Below are positions 1 through 7,855 of a DNA stretch of 64,000 nt, in pieces. The stretch covers positions 1,054,001 through 1,118,000 of the forward strand of contig NZ_PYOC01000001.1 in assembly GCF_003026215.1 (NCBI RefSeq), written 5' to 3'. The position numbers were made by a program, and so were the translations under genes. This DNA comes from Photobacterium indicum (GTDB lineage Bacteria; Pseudomonadota; Gammaproteobacteria; Enterobacterales; Vibrionaceae). Below the pieces are notes generated by a model. It saw only the letters and a program-made list of their open reading frames with translations, was not told the origin of the DNA and did not search any database. The stretch's first letter is position 1. Each line of letters starts with the position of its first letter.

Positions 1-200
1 GGGTTCTACGTTGAAAATGAGCAACGTCGTATAGAGCCCAACAAAACTCGCCCTTCGGGAGTGATTCAGCGTATCTACTTCTGTGTCAAATGTGTTTGAA
101 AGGGAATGCCATTCCTACACACATTTTCCTTGAATTAAATACGCTGAGATCACTCTGAATCCTGCATCTTGAGGTAGCTTGGGTATATATATCATCAAAA
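1..200. repeat. Palindromic MITE-like intergenic repeat, copy 1
   Basis: This AT-rich stretch has no convincing gene. Bases about 59-75 (GAGTGATTCAGCGTAT) are an imperfect inverted repeat of bases about 140-156 (ATACGCTGAGATCACTC), so it can fold into a long hairpin. Bases about 111-189 recur in reverse complement at 32790-32867, and a short derivative lies at 31735-31787. Dispersed hairpin repeats of this kind are common in Vibrionaceae; no transposase is present. The remaining bases up to the intI stop (364) show nothing I recognise. Confidence 0.7.
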
Positions 201-363
201 ATGTGCGCTGTTATAACCAATACATTGATCTACTTAATGATTTTTGCTGTTTACCATAATGTTTGATAGGTCGTTACATACATATTTGTTATGGTATGTG
301 AAATTGTGCAACTAAACGTGATGAGTCTGGTTTTCTATACTTTATGGGCGGTAGCATGGAAAA

Positions 364-1344
364 TTATCGGTCTAATGGGCTGATTACACCGCTATGATGT
401 ACACCCGCTACATGGGTATAAATTTGCGTTGTTTTTATATCGGTATGCCCGAGTAATTCCTGAATATTTCGAAGGTCGGTTCCTGCTTCAAGTAATCGTG
501 TCGCGAAAGAATGCCTGAAAGTATGGCATCCTGCTTTTTTGACGATGCTTGTTTGCAGTAGCGCTTTTCGTACATAGCCTTGAAGTGTTCTATCCATCAC
601 GTGGTGTCGCATTTTTCTATCGGAACGAGGATCAATGCTTAGCTTGTTAGCCGGAAATAAATATTGCCATCCTAGACTTTTACTCCGTGCAGGGTATTTA
701 CGCGCAATAGCATTTGGCATGTATACATTGCCAAAACCATTATTTAAATCTTCATTATGAAGAAGCTGCACCTTATTGATTTGAACTTTCAGCGCATCAT
801 GCAATGATCGAGGAAGTAAACTTTGTCGATCTTTATCGCCTTTACCACTTCTTACCGTTAATGCACTATTTTCGAGGTCGAGATCTTCAACCCTTAATCT
901 AAGGGCTTCATTTAAGCGCAACCCACTGCCATACATTAATTGCGTTGCAAGCTTAAAAGGGTAGGGAATATGATTAATAACATCAGTAGCTTCTTGATGA
1001 GTAAATACGGTGGGTAATTTAGATGGCTTTTTTGAACGTTTAAATTTCAACTGAGCAGTATCTTGCTGTAAATATTCACGGCAAAGAAAGACTAATGCAT
1101 TAAGCGCAGTTTTTTGTGTATTGACCGTAACATCAAGCTTCAACGTAAGGTGTTCGAGAAAACTGGCGATATCGTTAGTACTGATTTCATCCATCGAACG
1201 GTATTGATTAAATAAGATGAATCGCTTCACCCAGTGTAGGTACGTTTTTTCTGTAGCATAGCTAAGCCCTCGCACTCGTATGAAAGCGGTAAATTTTTGT
1301 AAGAACTGGCTAGATGTTGAATTCAGCGGTTTAGGTATGTCCAT
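364..1344 (-). CDS. intI: Integron integrase IntI (IntIA-type tyrosine recombinase)
   Basis: This 326-residue tyrosine recombinase catalyses attI x attC and attC x attC exchange and builds the cassette array that follows. Catalytic residues are visible: Arg143 in [12 protein letters not shown], Lys168/171, the His274-x2-Arg277 box, His300 in ELLGH and Tyr309 in QIYTH. The segment at about residues 205-250 is the extra helix region that separates integron integrases from XerCD and binds folded attC hairpins. The gene points away from the array, as usual for intI. The length is normal and the gene appears intact. A LexA box overlaps its promoter region, implying SOS control. I am very sure of the family; the IntIA subgroup rests on overall resemblance and the VCR-like array. 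Confidence 0.97.
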   Translation of the reverse strand: MDIPKPLNSTSSQFLQKFTAFIRVRGLSYATEKTYLHWVKRFILFNQYRSMDEISTNDIASFLEHLTLKLDVTVNTQKTALNALVFLCREYLQQDTAQLKFKRSKKPSKLPTVFTHQEATDVINHIPYPFKLATQLMYGSGLRLNEALRLRVEDLDLENSALTVRSGKGDKDRQSLLPRSLHDALKVQINKVQLLHNEDLNNGFGNVYMPNAIARKYPARSKSLGWQYLFPANKLSIDPRSDRKMRHHVMDRTLQGYVRKALLQTSIVKKAGCHTFRHSFATRLLEAGTDLRNIQELLGHTDIKTTQIYTHVAGVHHSGVISPLDR

Positions 1345-1650
1345 AATGCCTGTCTTTTTATACAGTAATGGAATTAGAGTAGAAGTTACTTTTCACTTAT
1401 TCGAATACACGCCTTTAGCAATGTACTGATTTTTGAGGTAAATCTTATTGTGAAAAAACATTGGATAAATCAATTACATAATTACGTGATAAAAATCATG
1501 ATATGCGATGCTTGATCGTATATTTATTACTCTTTATCGGATGAAATGTGAAAGTTGTTTTTGTTTAGATGTACATAGGTAAGAAAGTTCAAGAAGGAAT
1601 ATACGAGCAAGATACACGCGATCTTTGTTCGTTGAATAAAATGTTAACTG
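1345..1650 (+). other. attI region and cassette-side promoter region
   Basis: This non-coding stretch of about 300 bases lies between intI and the first cassette, where the primary insertion site attI must be. Two core-like motifs sit near its cassette end: GTTGAAT at 1631-1637, which fits GTTRRRY, and GTTAACT at 1643-1649. I cannot tell by eye which is the exact crossover point. I see no strong sigma70 promoter I would name as Pc. Confidence 0.6.
1350..1365 (-). promoter_or_regulatory. LexA (SOS) box upstream of intI
   Basis: CTGTCTTTTTATACAG matches CTG-N10-CAG exactly and lies 6-21 bases upstream of the intI start codon (1344, minus strand). LexA repression of integron integrases is established for V. 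cholerae IntIA and class 1 integrons, so cassette shuffling here is probably induced by the SOS response. Confidence 0.85.
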
Positions 1651-1659
1651 CTTCTCGGT

Positions 1660-2163
1660 TTAAATTAGTTCACCGATACTAGCTCTAATGTCTGCAATTG
1701 TAATAAACAGTTTGTTATCAGCGTCTTTGAATGCGGTAAAACCGTATTTTTCATAGAAATATTCAGCGCCATCTTTTGCATCAACAATAACAACAGGGAA
1801 GGCCACTGTTTCACTTGCCATTAATAGTTTTCTAAGCGCATCAATCAAAAGCCACTCACCGAAACCTTGACCTTTGTATCTATGGTCAACGGCTAAGCGG
1901 GCAATCAAACCACCAGAAGTTACACTGTGATGTTTCTTTTGTAATTTAGAAGGTAAAGCCTGAATATCAATAGGTGTCATGGTTAATGTGTAATAACCAA
2001 TAATATGTTCAGGACATTGTTTATCCTCAAGAACAAAGGTACGAGTATTGTCTTTCTTAGCTTGTTGGCTTGCCATAACTTTTAAGTAATTATTGAGTGC
2101 GGTAATACCACAATCAAAGCGATTTCGGTCATGTTTAGCTTTTTCTAATTGGACAGTATTCAT
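1660..2163 (-). CDS. GNAT-family acetyltransferase toxin (TacT/AtaT-like)
   Basis: A 167-residue GNAT protein. Acetyltransferase toxins of this type acetylate aminoacyl-tRNA and stop translation. The N-terminus (FDCGITALNNYL) and the acetyl-CoA loop at about residues 92-102 (VDHRYKGQGFGEWLL) are typical of TacT/AtaT toxins, as is the C-terminal YEKYGF. It follows the DUF1778 antitoxin on the minus strand: the antitoxin stop overlaps this start by one base, giving the antitoxin-toxin order usual for the type. The pair runs against the array direction and presumably has its own promoter at 2440-2520, as is usual for cassette toxin-antitoxin modules, which are thought to stabilise large arrays. 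Substrate not determined. Confidence 0.9.
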   Translation of the reverse strand: MNTVQLEKAKHDRNRFDCGITALNNYLKVMASQQAKKDNTRTFVLEDKQCPEHIIGYYTLTMTPIDIQALPSKLQKKHHSVTSGGLIARLAVDHRYKGQGFGEWLLIDALRKLLMASETVAFPVVIVDAKDGAEYFYEKYGFTAFKDADNKLFITIADIRASIGELI

Positions 2164-2435
2164 TATTGAGTTTTATCCATATAACGTGAAGCAGCTTTTT
2201 GTAACTTGCTATTTGATTTAGCTGGTTGATCTAACGCAGTCATTAACGTCATAGCATCTTGTTGACTTAGTTGTAGGGCACGTTCACGTTCCATAATAGT
2301 TTTAGCTTTTTCTACAGCTGCACTAAGCACAAATGAGTTAATGCTAGACATACCGGCAATAGCCGCAGCTTGAGACAGTAGTTCTTGTGTATCAATATCT
2401 ACACGTGCTGTAATACGAGGTAATGCAGTAGCCAT
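2163..2435 (-). CDS. DUF1778 (TacA-like) antitoxin
   Basis: A protein of about 90 residues in the DUF1778 antitoxin family. The N-terminal segment (LPRITARVDIDTQELLSQAA) fits a ribbon-helix-helix DNA-binding unit and the C-terminal tail should wrap the GNAT toxin encoded next. I chose the ATG at 2435 because GGAG lies 6 bases upstream; an earlier in-frame ATG at 2447 has no good ribosome site. Such antitoxins neutralise the toxin and repress the operon. It is the promoter-proximal gene of the pair and is transcribed against the array. Confidence 0.88.
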   Translation of the reverse strand: MATALPRITARVDIDTQELLSQAAAIAGMSSINSFVLSAAVEKAKTIMERERALQLSQQDAMTLMTALDQPAKSNSKLQKAASRYMDKTQ

Positions 2436-2525
2436 AATAATCTCCATTCAGTGTCAAAGTGGCACAAGTGAATTGTAGTTTAAATATTATACGCTGACAA
2501 GTATTGTGTCACTTTGGCACGCAGT

Positions 2526-2632
2526 TAACAAATGCATCAACACGATTTGCTACATTCGGCATTCTAGGTTTCTTTTAGTTTACCAAATTTAGGCTTAATC
2601 TGCATGGTAGCAAACGTGTTATGCAGGCGTTA
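2526..2632 (+). other. attC site 1
   Basis: Begins TAACAAATGC and ends ATGCAGGCGTTA, with complementary arms (CAACACGATTTGCTAC and GTAGCAAACGTGTT). It closes the toxin-antitoxin cassette and is 107 bases long. Nearly the same site recurs at 11516-11634. Confidence 0.9.
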
Positions 2633-2672
2633 TGCCAATCACTATTTAATTATGTGGTTATAAGGAGTAAAA

Positions 2673-2936
2673 GTGCTTGAAAATTCAATAAAGGAATCAG
2701 CTGAAGCTGTTGAGGTTGCTTTAGCTACAGTAAAACTAGAAATGGAAAATATGAATAGATATTGCGCTTCACAGGCTGAAGTTATCCGTTCTTTAATTTC
2801 TAATGGAGAAACATTTCAACGAGCTAATGAAATCTCAAGTGACATCTTAAATGGACATATAGAACGAAATGTTGAAGCATATAAAAACTGGCTTGAACTA
2901 AATAGAAAACTTAAAGAGTTATTAAACGAGAAATAG
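2673..2936 (+). CDS. Small coiled-coil protein upstream of HEPN protein
   Basis: An 87-residue, highly helical, glutamate-rich protein with no family I recognise. It starts at GTG 2673, with AAGGAG 5 bases upstream. The heptad-like pattern (KESAEAVEVALATVKLEMEN, then IERNVEAYKNWLELNRKLKE) suggests a coiled coil and there is no signal peptide or membrane segment. It shares one cassette with the HEPN-motif gene, which starts 7 bases after this stop, so the two are co-transcribed. Two-gene cassettes are unusual in such arrays except for toxin-antitoxin pairs, so this could be the antidote of the downstream protein; that is inference. Confidence 0.75.
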   Translation: MLENSIKESAEAVEVALATVKLEMENMNRYCASQAEVIRSLISNGETFQRANEISSDILNGHIERNVEAYKNWLELNRKLKELLNEK

Positions 2937-2943
2937 GGTATTT

Positions 2944-3432
2944 ATGGGTAATTATAATAATTTTGAGCCAGACTTTGTTTCTAGAACAATTGATCTTATT
3001 GAACAATATTATGCAATGATCGAGCAGTTGGAGGTTCCATTTGAAAAACAGTTCAACTATACATTAACACTGAATTGTTTACTCGGTCTTATTGTTATGC
3101 CCAAAGAGCGAGAAATACGCTGCGTTCCAAACACTCGTCTAACTGCTGACTTTAAGAATGAAATGGGTCTTAATCGTTCCATACTTCCTGACTCTCAAAC
3201 GACTTTACGTAGATTAATAGAGATGATGAGGCATTCCGTTGCACACTTTGATATTGAAGTAGAGTCAACAGATGAACACAATTTGGTTAACTTTGTTAAT
3301 TTTAAAGATACTGCTTCTAAAGAGGTCTACGCGCGCTTCAGTTCAGATGAAATTTTACCATTTTTAAAGTTTTATGCAGAACGTTTAGTTGAGAATATTC
3401 ATCAAAAACAACAGTATCGCGAGTTGGCATAA
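2944..3432 (+). CDS. HEPN-domain protein (pEK499-p136-like), candidate RNase toxin
   Basis: A 162-residue all-helical protein. Near its middle (residues 96-101) it carries RHSVAH, the R-x4-H signature of HEPN ribonucleases, in the setting LIEMMRHSVAHFDIEVE that recalls the HEPN_pEK499 family. HEPN proteins are often RNA-cleaving toxins or effectors of anti-phage systems. The TAA stop is the first three bases of the attC site, as in many cassettes. It is the second gene of a two-gene cassette with a small coiled-coil protein. Family membership is judged from the motif and overall pattern; RNase activity is inference. Confidence 0.7.
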   Translation: MGNYNNFEPDFVSRTIDLIEQYYAMIEQLEVPFEKQFNYTLTLNCLLGLIVMPKEREIRCVPNTRLTADFKNEMGLNRSILPDSQTTLRRLIEMMRHSVAHFDIEVESTDEHNLVNFVNFKDTASKEVYARFSSDEILPFLKFYAERLVENIHQKQQYRELA

Positions 3433-3528
3433 CAAGGCAATCAAGGTGATGCGTTACACTCGGCGGTTTTGGTTTGGAGTTCGGTGTGCTTTGCTGGTTC
3501 TGTGGGGCACACCTTATTGCTGGCGTTA
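3430..3528 (+). other. attC site 2
   Basis: TAACAAGGCAATCAAGGTGA to TGCTGGCGTTA, 99 bases, with complementary arms GGTGATGCGTTAC and the distal GGGGCACACCTTATTGC. It ends the HEPN two-gene cassette. Confidence 0.92.
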
Positions 3529-3547
3529 AATTTTACGGGAGGCTTTA

Positions 3548-4438
3548 ATGCATCACGATACAATGCAGTACAAGAAAATATTTGATTCAATGTCTCCTGA
3601 ATATATTGAGGAAATGAATCAACGCCAAGAAGAAGAGCATATCAAGCAAGCTCAGGCTTTTAAAATTGGCTATGAACAAGATATTTGCTATCTGTGTGGA
3701 AAACCTTTTAAAACTATAAGCAAAAATGAACCTTGCTTACATTGGTTATTGCGCCAATGCAAATTCAAAAAGAAAGATTTTCCATTGGTATATGAGAAGT
3801 ATGGGTATGGAAACATTGCTGCATTTCTACGCTGGTGTGCAAACCAAGAACGGTTTCATTCAAACATTAATGATCTCGAAGAAGAAAAGGCAGACAGAAA
3901 AGTTATCTCATACACAATAAAGTGGAAAAATATTGAATGGACATTTGATTGCTCAAAAAATGACTACACTGGTCATGAAAGTACATCAATAGATTATCCC
4001 CATTACCATTTTCAAATGAGAATTGATGGGCGGCAGTTTATTAATTTTAATGACTTCCATGTGCCGTTTCACGATCAGGATCTGTTTGTTCTTAGTTTGA
4101 GTCAAGAACAAGGAGAGTGGTTTCATCATAACTTTGGCAGTATTGGTTCAGGTATGGAAGAGGCTGTAAGTGTAGACCCCGAAGTAGCTCTCGAGCATAT
4201 GAGTAGCGCTGATGAAGATGATGCGACATATCATCTATCAACGGTCATAGAAGCAATCGACCAACCAATTCCTGGCGAATTGATTGATGAAATCCGTGAA
4301 GAATCAGAGAAAACTGGTCAACCAATGAGCTACATAGCAAAAGAGAAATTAGCTGGTATAGCTAATGTCCGTACAGTGATAACTCCTTCAGAATCAATTC
4401 CAGACATTGCATCTCGTACTGAACATAAGCGTAGGTAA
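3548..4438 (+). CDS. Cassette protein of unknown function with zinc-binding-like motif
   Basis: A 296-residue protein I do not recognise. GGGAGG sits 5 bases before the ATG. Residues about 47-64 contain C-x2-C (CYLCGKPF) followed by PCLHW, a likely zinc site. A central region holds several histidines and acidic residues (YPHYHFQMRIDGRQF, then FNDFHVPFHDQDLF), which might be metal ligands. The C-terminal third is acidic and helical with a basic tail (ASRTEHKRR). There is no signal peptide or transmembrane segment, so it is probably cytosolic. It is the only gene of its cassette. The function is unknown; a nucleic-acid enzyme is a guess. Confidence 0.75.
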   Translation: MHHDTMQYKKIFDSMSPEYIEEMNQRQEEEHIKQAQAFKIGYEQDICYLCGKPFKTISKNEPCLHWLLRQCKFKKKDFPLVYEKYGYGNIAAFLRWCANQERFHSNINDLEEEKADRKVISYTIKWKNIEWTFDCSKNDYTGHESTSIDYPHYHFQMRIDGRQFINFNDFHVPFHDQDLFVLSLSQEQGEWFHHNFGSIGSGMEEAVSVDPEVALEHMSSADEDDATYHLSTVIEAIDQPIPGELIDEIREESEKTGQPMSYIAKEKLAGIANVRTVITPSESIPDIASRTEHKRR

Positions 4439-4442
4439 AATT

Positions 4443-4541
4443 TAACAATGCAATCAAGGTGATGCGTTACACTCGGCGGTTTTGGTATGGAGTTCAGTGC
4501 GCTTTGCTGGTTCAGTGGGGCACACCTTATTGCTGGCGTTA
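4443..4541 (+). other. attC site 3
   Basis: TAACAATGCAATCAAGGTGA to TGCTGGCGTTA, 99 bases, nearly identical to site 2. Confidence 0.92.
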
Positions 4542-4563
4542 GGCATTTATTGAAAGGAAATAT

Positions 4564-5337
4564 ATGAGTAAATACTCAGAATGGGGTCCTACCGAATTAT
4601 TTGGTTTGATCGATAATCCAATAGCAAATATCCATAGTATGTTAGAAATAGATGCTATGTATCTTCAGACTGCTATTACAAATTTGGAAGTTGCGAAAGA
4701 GCAAAAGACACAAATAGAGTTAGCAGTGCATGATTTAACTAATCATCATGATGTTAAATTGTTAGAGGCGTATGATTGGGGTGACGAAATTGATCTTATT
4801 GATGGCAGTGATTTGCCTGGATACATAAATGCAATTGAGCGCTTAGAGGAAGCATATAGTAATTATCTTCAGTCACTTGCCACCGTTCATATATTTTGCG
4901 CATTGAGCTTGGAAGCTCATATTAATCAACAAGCTATGAAGTTATTAGTTGGTAGAATGCGAAATGAATTTGACAGGTTCTCTTTAGAAGCGAAGTGGCT
5001 AACACTCCCCGTACTTCTTGGTCATGAATCTTATGATGCAGGTGCAGAGCCATTTCAGGGCTTTTCCAAATTGGTAAAGGTTCGAAATACCTTGGTTCAT
5101 TTTAAATCTTCTTCAGATAAATGGCAGCGTTCTATAAAACCAGCAGAAAAGGCTTCTTTTGGTTTGTCCCTTGAGGAGGCGCAATCATCTGTAGATACAG
5201 CTAAAAGGATGTTGCTTCAACTCTCAGATTTATTAGTCGTAGATAAGCCATTATGGCTAACCGCAGAGAGCAGGCGTTTTTTCCAAATTAATGTAACGAG
5301 TGTTGAAGGCTGCAAGACTCCTGTCGCCGAAGGATAG
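4564..5337 (+). CDS. HEPN-motif cassette protein
   Basis: A 257-residue helical protein. Residues 174-179 are RNTLVH, an R-x4-H HEPN signature, preceded by a helix-rich stretch (VHIFCALSLEAHINQQAM) of the kind seen in RiboL-PSP-HEPN and related uncharacterised families. AAAGGAAA precedes the ATG. It is the sole gene in its cassette, with no membrane segment or signal peptide. HEPN proteins include RNase toxins and defence effectors; whether this one is active is unknown. The last 50 residues beyond the HEPN unit are not recognisable. Confidence 0.65.
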   Translation: MSKYSEWGPTELFGLIDNPIANIHSMLEIDAMYLQTAITNLEVAKEQKTQIELAVHDLTNHHDVKLLEAYDWGDEIDLIDGSDLPGYINAIERLEEAYSNYLQSLATVHIFCALSLEAHINQQAMKLLVGRMRNEFDRFSLEAKWLTLPVLLGHESYDAGAEPFQGFSKLVKVRNTLVHFKSSSDKWQRSIKPAEKASFGLSLEEAQSSVDTAKRMLLQLSDLLVVDKPLWLTAESRRFFQINVTSVEGCKTPVAEG

Positions 5338-5362
5338 TAATTCTTGGTGGTAATTAAATGCC

Positions 5363-5461
5363 TAACAAAAACATCAAGTTGACGCTTTTTACTCGGCATT
5401 TTTGGTATAGAGTTCGGTGCACTTGGTGTGTTTTGCGTAGCGCAACTTATGTTCGGCGTTA
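5363..5461 (+). other. attC site 4
   Basis: TAACAAAAACATCAAGTTGA to ATGTTCGGCGTTA, 99 bases. The arms (AAGTTGACGC, then GCGCAACTT on the other side) keep pairing although they differ from sites 2 and 3. Confidence 0.9.
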
Positions 5462-5960
5462 GTTTGCAATAGTAGAAAAGCGTTTTTGGTCAAAGAGCCT
5501 AGTCCGGTTTCTGAGCTTTACACCTGTTCGTTTTTTGATCTCACGAACTTTCCGGTGGCACTATATTGGAAGTTTTTGTGGCAGGTTAGTCGCTTACTGG
5601 TTCTAACTTTTTCGTAATGGTTCTTTGGCGCGGCTTCTTTGGTGTTTTTAGCTAATCACATTTTTCCAAGGTTTGCCGTGTTTGGCTGTAAGCATTATCG
5701 AAAGTCTTCTTTGCCAAGTTCGTTTGGTGATTGGGTTTGAATTTCGAACTATTCATTTTACTTATGAGTTTAAAGCCAGTAGTTTTGTAACCAATTCAGC
5801 ACCTTGGCGCTAAGCCTTTGGCTTCATCGCGGTGGCAAACTAACAAAGCGCTTAAGCCGGACTAACAAACGTTTGGCGTTTTTAGTTTGGTTTAGTTGTG
5901 TGTTTAAGGTGGGTTAATTTAGTAGGGTGGTAGGTTTGTTAGCCACTTAGCTTGGCGTTA
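5462..5960 (+). repeat. Gene-less cassette, tandem copy 1 (499 bp)
   Basis: A complete cassette with its own attC (5841-5960) but no plausible gene in any frame. It is repeated immediately downstream with about eight base differences over 499 bases, such as TTTTTG/GTTCGT near the middle and GGCG/GGCA in the attC. This is a recent tandem cassette duplication. It may carry a promoter or an RNA, but I see no clear signal. Confidence 0.85.
5841..5960 (+). other. attC site 5
   Basis: TAACAAAGCGCTTAAGCCGG to TAGCTTGGCGTTA, 120 bases. It is of the longer VCR-like type with a TTTGGCGTTTTTAGTTTGG centre. Confidence 0.9.
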
Positions 5961-6459
5961 GTTTGCAATAGTAGAAAAGCGTTTTTGGTCAAAGAGCCTA
6001 GTCCGGTTTCTGAGCTTTACACCTGTTCGTTTTTTGATCTCACGAACTTTCCGGTGGCACTATATTGGAAGTGTTCGTGGCAGGTTAGCCGATTACTGGT
6101 TCTAACTTTTTCGTAATGGTTCTTTGGCGCGGCTTCTTTGGTGTTTTTAGCTAATCACATCTTTTCAAGGTTTGCCGTGTTTGGCTGTAAGCATTATCGA
6201 AAGTCTTCTTTGCCAAGTTCGTTTGGTGATTGGGTTTGAATTTCGAACTATTCATTTTACTTATGAGTTTAAAGCCAGTAGTTTTGTAGCCAATTCAGCA
6301 CCTTGGCGCTAAGCCTTTGGCTTCATCGCGGTGGCAAACTAACAAAGCGCTTAAGCCGGACTAACAAACGTTTGGCATTTTTAGTTTGGTTTAGTTGTGT
6401 GTTTAAGGTGGGTTAATTTAGTAGGGTGGTAGGTTTGTTAGCCACTTAGCTTGGCGTTA
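5961..6459 (+). repeat. Gene-less cassette, tandem copy 2 (499 bp)
   Basis: Near-identical second copy of the cassette at 5462-5960, ending in its own attC at 6340-6459. As in copy 1, no reading frame of useful length is open. Confidence 0.85.
6340..6459 (+). other. attC site 6
   Basis: TAACAAAGCGCTTAAGCCGG to TAGCTTGGCGTTA, the duplicate of site 5. Confidence 0.9.
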
Positions 6460-6648
6460 GCTTACTAGTCGAAAACTCATAACTTACCCAGTTAAAGACC
6501 GGCAAAATACTCGTCTTAGGATTGTGAGGTTTGGTATTAGATCAGATATTAGGTCTTAGTATTCGCAATATAGCGAGTGAGTATAGGTCAAACTTGGCAT
6601 TCGTCCGATACTCACTCTTACAACTTGGTTGTAATGATTTGCCTTGAC

Positions 6649-6897
6649 TTAGTAGCTAGATACAAGACTTTGTACTACCTGAGTTTGGTGTTCTATCTCT
6701 TTTTTTATGCTCATAACATATTCAAGAGCGCTACGAGCCTTTTCATCCCTTACCTCTTCGATACGCTCGTCATTACCAAGGTAATTTGCTGAATGCTCAA
6801 CCGCCTTGTCGTATGCACTCTCGGCGTGCACTAGTTTATCAATTAGCTCTGACAGTTTTGCTTTCGCCGCATTAAGTTCGCTAGCCTTATCACTCAT
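6649..6897 (-). CDS. Small coiled-coil cassette protein (reverse orientation)
   Basis: An 82-residue charged helical protein on the minus strand, against the array direction. The whole length looks like a coiled coil (LNAAKAKLSELIDKLVHAES, then EEVRDEKARSALEYVMSIKK). AGGGAAAAT lies just upstream of the ATG at 6897. No family recognised, and no signal peptide or membrane segment. Because cassette promoters read the other way, it probably has its own promoter in 6900-7010. Plus-strand frames over the same bases are low-complexity and I treat them as shadows. Confidence 0.65.
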   Translation of the reverse strand: MSDKASELNAAKAKLSELIDKLVHAESAYDKAVEHSANYLGNDERIEEVRDEKARSALEYVMSIKKEIEHQTQVVQSLVSSY

Positions 6898-7015
6898 CTA
6901 TTTTCCCTTATCATTATTGATTTATCTTGCGTACCTTGCCAGCCTGCAAATGTTGCAATTACTTTATGGTGGCTTAAAGGTTTGTTTAGTATACAGTAAA
7001 TGGTTTAAAGTAAGC

Positions 7016-7131
7016 TAACAATCGCTTCAACATGACTGCCAACCTGTGGCATTTTTGGTTCGGTTTGGCTTCAGTGATTACGGTGGTTCATTTGAGTGCG
7101 GTGCAGTTGGCAGCAAGTTAAGCGGGCGTTA
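7016..7131 (+). other. attC site 7
   Basis: TAACAATCGCTTCAACATGA to TTAAGCGGGCGTTA, 116 bases. Arms CTGCCAAC and GTTGGCAG pair, as in classical VCRs. Confidence 0.9.
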
Positions 7132-7833
7132 CCCGACTTGGTTGAGTTCTTTTTGCTTACTTTACTCCGCTGTCGCTATGAGTTGGTCAATTCCAGATAA
7201 ATCCGTATGCAGCTAGAATCATTCGTCGTTTGTAGCGGCTTCTTGTTTTTAAACCTCTCAATGACTTGCGTGAGTGTTCACTGGTAACCGCGCCAACTTC
7301 TTTACTTGGTTTAACCATGGTTCGGCCGTGGCGGTTGATGCTCTGCGTACTCCCAGCTCTTAAATTTCTCAGCTATTGCCGCACCATCATCGAGGAATGC
7401 CGCTTTCAACATTGTGGTCGGTGCGCTAGCAGGGAAGTGGTTACATTTTGGTGGTTGTCGTAAGCAGTAGCATTGTGGGCGATGTTCGCGGCTGTAGTGT
7501 GGGCTGCCTTTTAATCAATATTGGTGAGCGTTTTTGGCTCATCTTTTCTAGGTAAACCATAGTGCTAACTTCATCGTAGCCGCTATTTTGTGGTAAACGC
7601 GCAGTAATTTTCGTGGTTATAGTTTTGAATTTGTCTGCTTTGAATTAGGTGTTTGTCGCGCCTAATCAGCGCAGTTTTTCATTGCACTTCATCATGGCAG
7701 GCAAGCTGCTTTGGCAAAGTCGAACGGCCGGGTAACAAGGGCATTAATGTGACGCCTGACACTCGGCGGTTTTGGTTTGAAGTGTATTTGTTTTAGTAAG
7801 TTCAGCGTTAGCGCACCTTATGCCAAGGCGTTA
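7132..7833 (+). repeat. Multicopy ~700-bp cassette, copy 1
   Basis: First of three related cassettes (others 17908-18612 and 19706-20409). Each begins CCCGACTTGGTT and, just before its attC, ends with CCAAGTCGAACGGCCGGG or a close variant, so the cassette body has imperfect terminal inverted repeats (the copy here reads GGCAAAGTCG). In copies 2 and 3 a frame of about 75 codons is conserved; in this copy at least two single-base losses near 7305 and 7355 break it. Either a degraded small gene or a non-coding unit; the ribosome site is poor. The minus strand shows nothing. Confidence 0.75.
7733..7833 (+). other. attC site 8
   Basis: TAACAAGGGCATTAATGTGA to TGCCAAGGCGTTA, 101 bases. Confidence 0.92.
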
Positions 7834-7855
7834 TAAATTTAGGAAAGTTATTAAT

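Noticed and set aside
6577..7018. Plus-strand open frames over 6577-6792 and 6806-7018
   Set aside because: They are low-complexity complements of the minus-strand coiled-coil gene at 6649-6897.
7266..7463. Open frame of 65 codons in copy 1 of the multicopy cassette
   Set aside because: Its reading frame is shifted relative to the one conserved in copies 2 and 3 and gives unrelated sequence after the first 12 residues.
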